Assembly: GCA_035342095.1 (NCBI GenBank)
Contig: DAOQWL010000020.1
Span: forward strand, 1-64,000
Direction of reading: 5' to 3'
Source: PLanc-01 sp035342095
GTDB lineage: Bacteria > Planctomycetota > Phycisphaerae > Sedimentisphaerales > Anaerobacaceae
Length of the DNA stretch: 64,000 nt
Shown here piece by piece: positions 9,067 through 17,852 of this stretch (position 1 is the first letter of the stretch; each line of letters opens with the position of its first letter). The position numbers were made by a program, and so were the translations under genes. The notes under the pieces were generated by a model. It ran no database searches. It saw only the letters and a list, made by a program, of their open reading frames with translations, and was not told where the DNA came from.

Positions 9067-10575
9067 ATGAAGCAGGGCATGAAGTGGTCCGCAGTGTTGT
9101 GTCTGGTTCTGATGGTGTCGGCGGTCGGCGTCTTCGCGCAGGAGGGGGCTCTGACGCAGGAGAAGGTTGCGAGAATCCGCAGCGAATTCAAGATGGACGC
9201 CCACGCCCGGGCGACGCGGAACGCCCTGACGAACGCCGGGATCAAGGACATCTCGCAAAACCGCGAGATTCTCGCCGATCATGACACCAAGTTCAGCCAT
9301 AAGATCAAGACCAGGGGCATCAGCAACCAGAAGGGCAGCGGACGGTGCTGGATGTTCGCAGGCTTCAACATGATCAAGCCGGTCCTGATGAACAAGCTCG
9401 AACTGGACGACTTCGAGTTCTCGCAGATCTACCTGCAGTTCTGGGACAAGATGGAGAAGGCGAACAAGTTCCTCGAGTGCATGATCGAGTTCCGCGACCG
9501 CGACCTGCTGGATCGCGACGTAGTGTTCCTGCTCCAGGACCCGTGCCCGGACGGGGGGTATTTCGAGAACTTCGCGGACCTCGTGGGCAAGTACGGCGTG
9601 GTCCCCCGGGAAGCCATGTTCGAGACCGCCAGTTCCGAAGGGACCGCCATGATGAACCGTCTTCTCGGCCGGCTCCTGCGAAACCATGCGGTCGAGCTGC
9701 GGGAGATCTACAAGGACACCGGGTCGGTCAAGCAGATGCGCGTGGCCAAGGAGCGGATGATGGCCGAGGTCTATCGCATGCTCGTCCTGAATCTCGGCGA
9801 ACCCCCGGTCGAATTTACGTGGCGACACACAGGCAAGGGCGCCGAACTGAAGGACGAGTCCGATGCGGAAGAGGAAGGCGACGACGAGGATGACGACGAA
9901 GAAGGGGATGACGAAGACGAAGAGGACGAGGACAAGCCCAAGGATGACTACAAGGTGCAGCAGAAGTGGAGCAAGTCCCGGGTCTACACGCCGCAGTCGT
10001 TCTACCGCGAATGCGTCGGGCTCAATCTTCGCGAATTCGTCAATATCGGCGACGACCCGATGCACGCCAAGGGCAAGCACTACGAGATCGATCTGACGAA
10101 GAGCCTCTATGACGGGCGCAACCTGAACTATGCGAATGTCGAGATCCAGACCCTCAAAGAGTTGGTGATCAAGGTGCTTCTGGACAACAAAGCGGTCTGC
10201 TTCGACGCGGACGTGTCGCCGGACCAGGACAGCGGCAAGGGCATCATGGCCCGCAATCTGTACGACTACGAATCGGTCTACGATCTCGATCTGGGCCTGG
10301 CCAAGACCCAACGGCTCCTGTTTCGCGACGGCACCATCAATCACGGCATGGTCTTCATCGGCGTGGACCTCCAGGACGGCAAGCCGGTCAAGTGGCTCGT
10401 GGAGAACAGTTGGGGCTCCGATCGCGGCAAAGGCGGCCTGTGGACCATGTACGACGACTGGTTCGAGGACAACGTCTACAAGATCATCGTGCACCGCGAC
10501 TCTGTGCCCGAGGAGATTCTCGAGATCTTGGAGCAGCCTGCCGAGAAGCTGCCGGTCTGGGACCCGATGTGGTAG
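9067..10575 (+). CDS. Exported bleomycin-hydrolase-type (C1B) cysteine peptidase with acidic insert
   Basis: 502 aa. It belongs to the PepC/bleomycin hydrolase family (papain fold). The catalytic triad is visible: Cys94 in GSGRCWMFAG, His426 in INHGMV and Asn447 in VENSWG. Residues 1-24 form a signal peptide ending VGVFAQ, so the enzyme should be exported, unlike the classical cytosolic hexamers. Residues 263-295 are a run of almost pure Asp/Glu with no place in typical family members; it may bind Ca2+ or basic partners. GGAGG lies 6 nt before ATG 9067. The frame stays open far upstream, but only 9067 has both promoter and ribosome-binding site. Confidence 0.9.
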   Translation: MKQGMKWSAVLCLVLMVSAVGVFAQEGALTQEKVARIRSEFKMDAHARATRNALTNAGIKDISQNREILADHDTKFSHKIKTRGISNQKGSGRCWMFAGFNMIKPVLMNKLELDDFEFSQIYLQFWDKMEKANKFLECMIEFRDRDLLDRDVVFLLQDPCPDGGYFENFADLVGKYGVVPREAMFETASSEGTAMMNRLLGRLLRNHAVELREIYKDTGSVKQMRVAKERMMAEVYRMLVLNLGEPPVEFTWRHTGKGAELKDESDAEEEGDDEDDDEEGDDEDEEDEDKPKDDYKVQQKWSKSRVYTPQSFYRECVGLNLREFVNIGDDPMHAKGKHYEIDLTKSLYDGRNLNYANVEIQTLKELVIKVLLDNKAVCFDADVSPDQDSGKGIMARNLYDYESVYDLDLGLAKTQRLLFRDGTINHGMVFIGVDLQDGKPVKWLVENSWGSDRGKGGLWTMYDDWFEDNVYKIIVHRDSVPEEILEILEQPAEKLPVWDPMW

Positions 10576-10578
10576 GGG

Positions 10579-11301
10579 TTACCTGCGGCGGAACGTGCTC
10601 TGTGTGGTCCCCGTGCTTCCGGGAAGCCCGCCAGGGCCGCCTGTGCCGTAGTATCCGCCGGGCATGTAGGATGATCCCATGCCGTAACCCATGCCTGGGC
10701 CGCCGCCGTAGTTGCCGTACCCCATGTTGCCGAAGCCCATCGGCCCGAAGGGCATTGAGGGCGGCGACGTCAGGTCGCTGATGTCATAGACACGTGCGAT
10801 CATCCTGCTCCCGGGCAGCGCCGAGGTGGTAGCGATGGTGATCAGGCCTTGGTGGACTGTGTAACCCACTTTCGCCGACGCGCCTGCCGACAGCGAGGAC
10901 ACCAGCGTGTCGAGGTACTGGCGCAGTCGAAGGCCGGGGATGCCATCGATGCCGATGGCGGTGTCCTGGTAGATGCCCGCACTGTCGAGGTCTCGCCAGA
11001 GCACGATGATGGGCAATGGCGGCGTCGTGCACGTGCGCAGAATGTCGATTGCCTCGCTGAGCGGCATGTCCCGCGTGAACGAGGCGGGCGTGCGAACACC
11101 GGGCTTCAGCACCGGCCTGGACGCCTGCGGCTTGGGCGACTGCTGCAATGCCTGCGGTGTGCTGGTTTTCGTGACGGGTTTGGCATTGGGGTCGGACGGA
11201 GTGTTCGGGGCGCCGGCATACGCCATGGCCGGCAGCAGGACTATCACACCCACCCATACCCACGTGTTTCGGACGGTCGCTTGTGGAATTCCTGTGCTCA
11301 T
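10579..11301 (-). CDS. Exported protein with STN/secretin-N-like domain and Gly/Met-rich tail
   Basis: 240 aa. A signal peptide (WVWVGVIVLLPAMAYAG) is followed by a Pro/Ala linker and a domain of about 100 residues: PLSEAIDILRTCTTPPLPII, then IPGLRLRQYLDTLVSSL and VHQGLITIATTSALPG. This arrangement is like the STN/secretin N0-type domains that planctomycetes often place in exported proteins. The C-terminus is a disordered Gly/Met/Tyr-rich tail. GGAGG lies 9-10 nt before ATG 11301. It converges on the peptidase gene with 3 nt between the stops. Possible periplasmic partner of a secretin; function unproven. Confidence 0.65.
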   Translation of the reverse strand: MSTGIPQATVRNTWVWVGVIVLLPAMAYAGAPNTPSDPNAKPVTKTSTPQALQQSPKPQASRPVLKPGVRTPASFTRDMPLSEAIDILRTCTTPPLPIIVLWRDLDSAGIYQDTAIGIDGIPGLRLRQYLDTLVSSLSAGASAKVGYTVHQGLITIATTSALPGSRMIARVYDISDLTSPPSMPFGPMGFGNMGYGNYGGGPGMGYGMGSSYMPGGYYGTGGPGGLPGSTGTTQSTFRRR

Positions 11302-11436
11302 CCTCAGCCTCCCATTTCGCTTCAGAGCAGGAACGAAACCACGCTCGGCAAGGACGCTCCATGCCGGAACACCCATATTAGACCGCGCGGCGGTTTGTGA
11401 CATCAACAAAAAAACGGCAAACCTCGCACGGCCGTG

Positions 11437-12783
11437 CTATTTCGAGGTGGAGGCGATGGGCAGCATCTGTGCGGACTTGTCGAGAGACTCCGCGCTGGCT
11501 GTGACGGCATAGGGACGCTTCTGAATGGTGTCGAGTGTCCGGCTGGCCGCCGTAACCACCTTCTCGTTCGACCCTTCCGCGACGAGACGCTCCAACAGGG
11601 CGCTCGTCTGCTCGCAGGGGTAATTCGCCAAGGCTTCGATGGCGGCGGTTTGGCCGTATTCAGCCGAAACCTCTTTGTTGCCGGCGGCCGCATAGAGAAG
11701 CTGGGCGTAACCCTCCTGGCTGTCGATCTGGGTGATGGCGTTGTAGACGCTCGTTCCTTCGCCCGGCGCCGTTGCCTCCAGCCGTCGCAGCAGGTAGCTG
11801 ACGCACTGGGCGTCGCCGATGTTCGAGAGGGCGTCGATGGCCGCCTGTTGGAGGCAGTCCTGGACCGCGTCGCTGACTCCTCCCGCCAGCGACAGCAGTG
11901 AGGTCGTGGCCGCCGGAGATTGGATATTGCTGACCAATTGGGCGAGACGCCCGATCTCGGCCTCGCTCGTGGCGGCTTCGTACCGAGCGATGATCTCGTC
12001 CATCACCGGTGTGTCCGCCATCCGGGCCAGGGAATCGCCGGCGGCCCGGGCGACCGAGGCGTCCTCCGTCTGGAGCATGGCGTCGAGCAGAACAGGCCAG
12101 CTCTCGTGATTTGTGATGCCCGCAACGCGACCGGCGAGATCTTCCTTGAACTGGCCCTCCTCGGTCTGCCCCAGGGTGTCGAGCAGAGCGACGGTTGCCG
12201 ACGGGGTGCCGATCCTGGCGAGGGCTTCCGCGGCCCACAGTCCGGTCTCGTCCTGGCCGTTGACCATGTCCACGAGGGAAGCCACCGCGTCGTCGCCCAT
12301 CGCGACCAGTTCTTCGAGGCACTGTTTGATCATCGCCTGGTCGTTCTGCACAACGGCATTTCGGAGCATGGCTGCGATTCTCGCAGATCCTTCCAGGCCA
12401 TCGAGGTCGATGGTCCGGACTCCTCCGGCGGTTGCGGCCGGAGCGATACCGGGCGCGGCGCCATCCCGTGCTACGACGGACGCCGTCCCGTCCGGAATGC
12501 GTGTTGGTTCGACAGACATCGCCGACCCGGCGCCCGTCGCGGACGCGGAGGACGAAGAGCCATCGGATGTCGAAGCTGTTTGCTGGATGCTCCCTCGATG
12601 ATCGAGCGGCACGAGCGGTTCCTGCTCGATCGAGCGGTTTACGACGTACAGAAGGGCCAATGCCGCCAAAATGGATGCCGGATACAGGAGAATCGCCCAG
12701 TCCAGCTTCATACCATGCCTGGAAGCGGGGGTCGGAGCGACATCTGCTGGCTGGCTGCCTTTCTTGGGATGGGTGGCTTTCAT
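11437..12783 (-). CDS. Single-pass membrane protein with HEAT-like repeats
   Basis: 448 aa. One N-terminal membrane segment (WAILLYPASILAALALLYVV) is followed by a low-complexity Ser/Ala linker. A long alpha-helical domain then carries at least six HEAT/armadillo-like units (LEELVAMGDDAVASLV, ALARIGTPSATVALL, AAIDALSNIGDAQCVSYLL). It is probably an extracytoplasmic scaffold. ATG 12783 is preceded by a weak GCGAGA. It lies downstream of the PPC/LamG gene on the same strand, separated from it by a strong hairpin. Confidence 0.7.
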   Translation of the reverse strand: MKATHPKKGSQPADVAPTPASRHGMKLDWAILLYPASILAALALLYVVNRSIEQEPLVPLDHRGSIQQTASTSDGSSSSASATGAGSAMSVEPTRIPDGTASVVARDGAAPGIAPAATAGGVRTIDLDGLEGSARIAAMLRNAVVQNDQAMIKQCLEELVAMGDDAVASLVDMVNGQDETGLWAAEALARIGTPSATVALLDTLGQTEEGQFKEDLAGRVAGITNHESWPVLLDAMLQTEDASVARAAGDSLARMADTPVMDEIIARYEAATSEAEIGRLAQLVSNIQSPAATTSLLSLAGGVSDAVQDCLQQAAIDALSNIGDAQCVSYLLRRLEATAPGEGTSVYNAITQIDSQEGYAQLLYAAAGNKEVSAEYGQTAAIEALANYPCEQTSALLERLVAEGSNEKVVTAASRTLDTIQKRPYAVTASAESLDKSAQMLPIASTSK

Positions 12784-12810
12784 AGAGATCTCGCAAACGG
12801 TTTCCCGGCT

Positions 12811-12830
12811 GGCCCGGGGTGACCCGGGCC
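12811..12830. terminator. GC-rich hairpin between the PPC/LamG and HEAT genes
   Basis: GGCCCGGG (12811-12818), loop GTGA, CCCGGGCC (12823-12830): eight G-C pairs and a tetraloop, located just after the PPC/LamG stop. There is no T-run, so it may slow or protect transcripts rather than end them. Confidence 0.5.
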
Positions 12831-12898
12831 AACCGGGGTTGTCATCGCGTTCTTCGCAGGACGACATGGCCTGCGTCGAGAGTTCGGCAATCCGACTC

Positions 12899-15800
12899 TT
12901 ACGGCTTGCCGTATGTTCCTGCGCGGATCTGTGCGATTTCCGCCGTCGTGAGGATGTCGTTGAACACGACCATCTCATCCAGCAGACCGTCGAAGTACCG
13001 GTTTGCCGACAGATCGCTGCGGGCGCCGATGTATACGCCTGCGTCGGTTACGCTGATGTTGTAAGTCATCGTGCCCGTCCTATTGGACAAGGTCGTCCCT
13101 GCGTCTGCGTCATAGACGTTGATGCGGAAGGTCCGGTTGCTGTCCTGATACGTGACGACGACGTGATACCACTTGCCGATGGAGACCGCCTGATCGGTCC
13201 ACTTCGACTCATACGACATGCCGTTGTTGTACCCGGTGAAGAACCCGACGGTTCCGTTCGCGTGGACCATGAGGGCGATACTGTTCAGAGCCGCGGTGGA
13301 AGTGGCCTTCGAGAACGAATCGTAGGTGTAGTTCGTGATCGGAAGCGATTCCAGCTTCATCCAGTAGGCTACGGAGATCCTCTTGGGCGCCGTCGTGCTG
13401 CTCAGCGGGAAGTCCGCGGAGAGGTTCGCGTCCGGGATCCAGAGATAATCCTTCTCGCTGGCCTCGAAGTCGCCGGAACTCACGCCTTCCTTCACGTCCG
13501 TCGTGTTGGCTGTCACGCCGTGGTTCGTCAGGATGTTGGTGCCGACCGTGTCGGCCCCCAATTTGCCGGTTTCGAATCGCCACCAGGCGACGGCGTTGGG
13601 ATCCACGGTGAAGTCATTGCCCGTGAAGGGGGTGCCGTAGGTGGCTACCAGGGTCACGCCGGTATAGGCCTGGTAGCCTCGCAGCATGATGTACCATGTC
13701 GCGGCGGCGGGGTCCGTGATTTCCACGGTCTCCGCATTTCCGATCAGGTAGGGCCGATAGTCGTAGCTCGTCAGCGTGGGCTTGGAACCCCTGCGGACAT
13801 ACAGGTCCGCGTCGCCGGTGCCGCCGGACATTTCGATCGTCAGCGAGTCCTGGCCCGCGGGCACGACGATCTTGTAGAACTTCTCACTGCCGGCCGCGCC
13901 GGCGATCCCGCTGACGGGCACGCCGTTGTCGAGTTCGATTGCGTCGTCGGAGACCCCGGTGTACGTGGCCTTCAACGTTACGCCGGTGTACGCCTGGAAC
14001 CCGCGGAGCATGATGTAGTACGTTCCGGCCGTCGGCGTGTTGATTGTGACCGTTTCCTCGTTGCCGATCAGATACGGTCGGTAATCCCAGGTGCTGGTCG
14101 TGGGCTTGGCGCCCAGTCGGACGTACAGATCCACGTCGCCGGTGCCGCCGGAGGTGAAGATGACGAGACTGGTCTGGCCGGACGGGACGACGATCTTGTA
14201 GAAGGTCTCACTGCTGGCCGCGCCGGCGATCCCGCTGACGGGCACGCCGTTCGTCAGTTCGGTGACCGTGTCCGGTATGGTGCCGCCGTAGGTCGCCAAC
14301 AGGGTGACATTGGCGAAGGCGGCGCGCCCGCGGATCATGATGTACCAGATGCCCGCGGTCGGATTGTTCACGGTGACGGATTCGTTGTTGCCCGTCAGGT
14401 ACGGACGATAGTCATAGGTCGTTGTGGTCGGCAGTTCGCCGAGTCGGACGTAGAGATCGGCGTCGCCGGTGCCGCCGGACATCTGGATTTCCAGCTTGCT
14501 CTGGCCGCTCGGGACTGTGATCTTGTAGTATTTCGCGGTGCCCAGGCTGCCGGAGATTCCATCGACGGGGGTGCCGTTCGTGAGCGTTGTTACGCTGGCG
14601 AGCGCCTGGTAGTCCGCCTTGAGCGTCACGCCGCTGTATGCCGCCGTCCCCCTGAGCATGATGTACCAGGAGCCTGCCAAGGCCGTGCTGCCGATGCTGA
14701 CGTTCTCGTTGTTGGTCGAGTTGATGGAGGCATAATCGTAGCTGGAGGTGGTCGGCTTGCTTCCCTGTTTGATGTACATGTCCGCATTGCCGGTGCCGCC
14801 GGACATGATGAACAGCATGGAGTCGTACCCTTCGGGCACGTCGATGCGGTAGTACGTGATGCTGTTCAGGGCGCCGGCGATGCCGGTGACGGCCACGCCG
14901 TCCTGAAGGATGATCACGCCGCCGTAGGAGGCGGTCAGCGTCAGGCCGGTGTACGCGCTGTAGCCCCGAATCATGATGTACCACGTCCCACCGGTCGGCG
15001 AGGGGGCAGTGACCGTCTCCTCATTGCCGGCCAGGTACGGGCGATAGTCATAGCTGCTCACCGTCGGGCTCGCTCCGTACTTGACGTACAGATCAGCGTC
15101 GCCTGTGCCGCCCGTGATGACGATGGACAGGCTCGTTTGGCCGCTGGGCACCTCGATGCGAAAGAGCGTTTCGCTGGCTTTCGCGCCGGCAATGCCGGTT
15201 ACAGAGACGCCGTTCTCCAGGAGCGTGCCAGCGCCGCCGCCGCCGTAGCTGGCCAGCAGGGTGACGCCCGAAAACGCGTTGAATCCGCGAACCATGATGT
15301 ACCACGTTGCCGCGGCGGGATTGTTGATGGTTACCGACTCGTTGTTGCCGGACAGGTACGGGCGGTAGTCGTAGCTGCTTGTCGTGGGCAGGGCGCCCTG
15401 TTTGATGTACAGGTCGGCGTCGCCGGTGCCGCCGGAGATGCTGATCTCCAGCTTCGTCTGGGACGCCGGAACGACGATGCTGAAATACAGCTCGGCGCTG
15501 GCGGCCCCGCTCAGCCCGGTGACCGGCACGCTGTTGGTCAGCGTCGTGATGGTCATTGCGGCCGAGTACTGGGCCAGAAGGGTCACGTTCGCATAGGCGT
15601 TGTAGCCCCTCAGCATGATGTACCAGGTGCCGGCCAGCGGATTGGAGACGGTGACCGTCTCCTCATTGCCGATCTTGTAGGGTCGGTAGTCGTAGCTGGT
15701 GGTCGTAGGCAACGACCCGCGTCGGACGTACAGATCGACGTCGCCGGTGCCGCCGGAGGTGCTGATGACCAGTTCGTCCTGCCCGGAGGGGACCGTGATC

Positions 15801-15955
15801 ATGTAGAACTTCTCACTGCCGGCTGCTCCGGAGATCCCAGTGACCGCCACGCCGTTTGTGAGGTTGGTCTGGGCGTGAACCACCGAAGCGAACATACCCA
15901 GCACTGCGACCAGAACCGCGAGGCTTTTAGCGCTTCTTGTGTTCAAACTGTTCAT
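12899..15955 (-). CDS. Large exported protein: seven PPC domains plus LamG domain
   Basis: 1018 aa. The signal peptide is SLAVLVAVLGMFASVVHA. Seven tandem PPC (bacterial pre-peptidase C-terminal) domains of about 105 aa follow, each with the pattern 'LTNGVPVSGIAGA..SE.FYKIVVP', SGGTGDADLYVR, SYDYRPYL, then WYIMLRG and GVTLxATY. From about residue 780 a LamG/concanavalin-type domain follows (VAWWRFETG, DYLWIPD, ISVAYWMKLES, WYHVVVTY, YFDGLLDEMVVFND). PPC domains normally hang on secreted peptidases, yet no catalytic domain is present. An adhesive, polysaccharide-binding or matrix role is likely. GAGGAG precedes ATG 15955. Confidence 0.85.
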   Translation of the reverse strand: MNSLNTRSAKSLAVLVAVLGMFASVVHAQTNLTNGVAVTGISGAAGSEKFYMITVPSGQDELVISTSGGTGDVDLYVRRGSLPTTTSYDYRPYKIGNEETVTVSNPLAGTWYIMLRGYNAYANVTLLAQYSAAMTITTLTNSVPVTGLSGAASAELYFSIVVPASQTKLEISISGGTGDADLYIKQGALPTTSSYDYRPYLSGNNESVTINNPAAATWYIMVRGFNAFSGVTLLASYGGGGAGTLLENGVSVTGIAGAKASETLFRIEVPSGQTSLSIVITGGTGDADLYVKYGASPTVSSYDYRPYLAGNEETVTAPSPTGGTWYIMIRGYSAYTGLTLTASYGGVIILQDGVAVTGIAGALNSITYYRIDVPEGYDSMLFIMSGGTGNADMYIKQGSKPTTSSYDYASINSTNNENVSIGSTALAGSWYIMLRGTAAYSGVTLKADYQALASVTTLTNGTPVDGISGSLGTAKYYKITVPSGQSKLEIQMSGGTGDADLYVRLGELPTTTTYDYRPYLTGNNESVTVNNPTAGIWYIMIRGRAAFANVTLLATYGGTIPDTVTELTNGVPVSGIAGAASSETFYKIVVPSGQTSLVIFTSGGTGDVDLYVRLGAKPTTSTWDYRPYLIGNEETVTINTPTAGTYYIMLRGFQAYTGVTLKATYTGVSDDAIELDNGVPVSGIAGAAGSEKFYKIVVPAGQDSLTIEMSGGTGDADLYVRRGSKPTLTSYDYRPYLIGNAETVEITDPAAATWYIMLRGYQAYTGVTLVATYGTPFTGNDFTVDPNAVAWWRFETGKLGADTVGTNILTNHGVTANTTDVKEGVSSGDFEASEKDYLWIPDANLSADFPLSSTTAPKRISVAYWMKLESLPITNYTYDSFSKATSTAALNSIALMVHANGTVGFFTGYNNGMSYESKWTDQAVSIGKWYHVVVTYQDSNRTFRINVYDADAGTTLSNRTGTMTYNISVTDAGVYIGARSDLSANRYFDGLLDEMVVFNDILTTAEIAQIRAGTYGKP
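13630..15870 (-). repeat. Seven imperfect tandem repeats of about 315 bp (PPC units)
   Basis: The PPC domains are repeated at the DNA level. For example, text close to GTCGCCGGTGCCGCCGGA and the GATGTACCA block recur once per unit at a regular interval. They arose by internal duplication and could recombine. Confidence 0.75.
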
Positions 15956-16592
15956 TGTGTACTCCTCTCTACCAAGGGTTCGTACAGGTTCCATGATTCC
16001 TGCTCTCAATGTCGGACCGATGCCTTTTCATCATAAGTGCCATGTGCGCGCGGATTCATAACGCGAATTCCACAAACTTTCTCTTTCGGGACGGACGGAC
16101 GGCGTACGCAGGTTCGCTGCCGGCGCAGAAGTGACCGCGAGCCCATTGCCGGTCCGAGAATAGAGACGAACAAGGGCTTCTGATGGCCGGGACGTTGCTG
16201 GACTGGATGTCCTGCTGAACAACACATCGCAGAATCTGCGCACCACACAAGCACAAAACGACCCGCCGGGAGCTTGAATACCCGCCGCCTGGCTGCCCAT
16301 GGAATTCAACGCTGGTTGTTTGCTGACGGTGATGATTATCGTGCCTTGCGACACGCTTGTCAACCTTCCGGGCCGCGGAAGCTCTTTTTTCCCCGGAACG
16401 TCCGTCTGCTCGAGCCAAGTCTGATAACCGACGCCCCTTGTCCGGCCCAGGCCTTCTACGCCGAAAGGGGTCTGTCAATTTGGCACGAGTCGATCGCGTC
16501 TCCGCGCACAAACGACAGTTTGCCGCGAAAAGAACCGGCAGCAGACAACCCTAAGTCATTCCCAAAAGGGCCTTTACGACTGAACGGGCGGT
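15956..16592. other. Long intergenic space upstream of PPC/LamG and Hsp20 genes
   Basis: About 640 nt with no supportable gene. It must hold the minus-strand promoter of the PPC/LamG gene and possibly enhancer sites for the sigma-54 promoter at its right end. I found no convincing paired enhancer sites and no riboswitch fold by eye. Confidence 0.4.
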
Positions 16593-16609
16593 CTGGCACG
16601 CCATTTGCA
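16593..16609 (+). promoter_or_regulatory. Sigma-54 (-24/-12) promoter of the Hsp20 pair
   Basis: CTGGCACGCCATTTGCA matches the RpoN consensus YTGGCACGNNNNTTGCW at every defined position, with GG and GC at the required spacing. It lies 72 nt upstream of the first Hsp20 start on the correct strand. Expression should therefore need RpoN and an enhancer-binding ATPase; none is encoded in this window. Confidence 0.85.
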
Positions 16610-16680
16610 AATAGGTATCGACGTACGATTGGCGCCAAGAAGATGAGTCTGTGAGTGATCAGAAAGGGAGGTTATGAGCT

Positions 16681-17118
16681 ATGTTCATGGATCAGTGGTT
16701 TCCATTTTTTGACATGGGCAAGACCCTGGAGGAGATGGACCGGGTTCTCGGGCGGATGGGCAGGCCGCTTGGTCTGCGCAGCGTTCCGAGAGGCACATTT
16801 CCCGCGATCAACATCTATCAGCAGGATGACGCCATCGTCCTGACAGCCGAGGCCCCGGGCCTTCAGCCCGAGGATCTGGAACTCACCGTGCTGACCGAAT
16901 CGGTGACCCTTGCGGGCCGCCGCCAGGAGGCGGATCGCCCACAGGACAACCGCTTCTACCGAAGGGAGCGTCCCAGCGGACCCTTCAGTCGCACGGTCGC
17001 TCTTCCGGAGAAGGTCAACCCGGATTCCGTCAAGGCCGAGTATCGCAACGGCGTCCTGACCGTCCGGATGACCAAGGCCGAGGAGGCCAAGGTCAGGAAG
17101 ATTGCCATCAAGTCCTGA
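16681..17118 (+). CDS. Hsp20/alpha-crystallin small heat-shock protein (first)
   Basis: 145 aa. ATP-independent holdase. The N-terminal arm contains WFPFFDMG. The alpha-crystallin domain spans about residues 38-135 (INIYQQDDAIVLTAEAPGLQ, ELTVLTESVTLAGRR, FYRRERPSGPFSRTVALP, then YRNGVLTV), with the conserved A-x-x-x-n-GVL motif. The C-terminal IAI anchor is I-x-I in RKIAIKS. AAAGGGAGG precedes the start. It forms an operon with the next Hsp20 (43-nt gap) under the sigma-54 promoter. Confidence 0.92.
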   Translation: MFMDQWFPFFDMGKTLEEMDRVLGRMGRPLGLRSVPRGTFPAINIYQQDDAIVLTAEAPGLQPEDLELTVLTESVTLAGRRQEADRPQDNRFYRRERPSGPFSRTVALPEKVNPDSVKAEYRNGVLTVRMTKAEEAKVRKIAIKS

Positions 17119-17161
17119 TGCCACGCTGCAAAAAAGCAGGGGATGAATAGGAGGTTTTTCT

Positions 17162-17554
17162 ATGGCTGTGGAACAGAAAACGACAGGAGCAGAGCAGTCC
17201 GAAGCGACCCGTCGGGATGGGCACGCTCGTTATTTCCAGCCTGCCGCCGACGTCATCGAGACAGCGGACGCCGTCCTCTTGAATCTCGATATGCCGGGTG
17301 TCGCCAAGGAGAACGTCGACCTGACGATTGATAAGGACATGCTGACCATCGTTGGGAGGGCTGATCCGGAACAGGCAGGCGAGGCCGTCTATCGGGAGAC
17401 GCACGTCGGCGATTATCAGCGCCAATTCAGTCTGACCGCGGACCTCGATCCCGGCAATATCACCGCGAAGATGAACCATGGCGTCTTGACCGTGCAGATC
17501 GGCAAGGCCGAGCGGGCCAAGCCGCGAAAGGTCAAGATCGAAGTTGCTCAATAG
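17162..17554 (+). CDS. Hsp20/alpha-crystallin small heat-shock protein (second)
   Basis: 130 aa. The alpha-crystallin domain spans residues 25-125 (PAADVIETADAVLLNLDMPG, NVDLTIDKDMLTIVGRA, YQRQFSLTADLDPGNI, then MNHGVLTVQIGK). It lacks the long aromatic N-terminal arm of its neighbour and ends PRKVKIEVAQ, with V-x-I as the I-x-I-like anchor. The divergent pair probably forms mixed or functionally distinct oligomers, as in other two-gene Hsp20 operons (inference). AGGAGG lies 8 nt before the ATG. Confidence 0.92.
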   Translation: MAVEQKTTGAEQSEATRRDGHARYFQPAADVIETADAVLLNLDMPGVAKENVDLTIDKDMLTIVGRADPEQAGEAVYRETHVGDYQRQFSLTADLDPGNITAKMNHGVLTVQIGKAERAKPRKVKIEVAQ

Positions 17555-17617
17555 ATATCGGGCCAGACCCTGATGTGAAGTTCTTCACTGCAAACGCATT
17601 GCCTTCATGCGATGTCG

Positions 17618-17665
17618 CCTGGATCGGCTCGTCGCCCACGCGGATGGCGCACGAGCCGATCCAGG
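17618..17665. terminator. 15-bp perfect inverted repeat after the Hsp20 operon
   Basis: CCTGGATCGGCTCGT (17618-17632) pairs perfectly with ACGAGCCGATCCAGG (17651-17665) across an 18-nt loop that can pair further inside. A smaller hairpin, GTGAAG/CTTCAC (17575-17588), precedes it. There is no T-run, so it is either a factor-dependent terminator or stabiliser, or a mobile palindrome. Confidence 0.55.
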
Positions 17666-17852
17666 CCGTATGAATCACCCTGAAACACCTGCCGGGACTC
17701 CCGCTCAACGATTCCTTGACGGTCTTCGTGTGTTCGTCTACAGTGACTGTTCAAGTGTGGGGTCTGACGGCTCGTGCGATCGGTTTCTTGCCTTGGTCGC
17801 CCGGGTCGTCCGGTTCGGCGGAAAAGGCAAGGGATTCAGAGGTGAATCGGCG

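Noticed and set aside
12671..16036. Very long open frame on the plus strand opposite the PPC/LamG gene
   Set aside because: It is the GC-rich antisense shadow of a repeat protein: low complexity, no ribosome-binding site, no domain. The minus strand has a signal peptide and clear PPC domains.
15956..16400. Possible cyclic-di-GMP or other riboswitch upstream of the PPC/LamG gene
   Set aside because: I looked for the conserved GEMM-type segments on the minus strand and found none in the right order.
16481..16497. TGGCACGAGTCGATCGC as a second sigma-54 site
   Set aside because: Only the -24 half matches; the -12 half lacks TTGC at the right distance.
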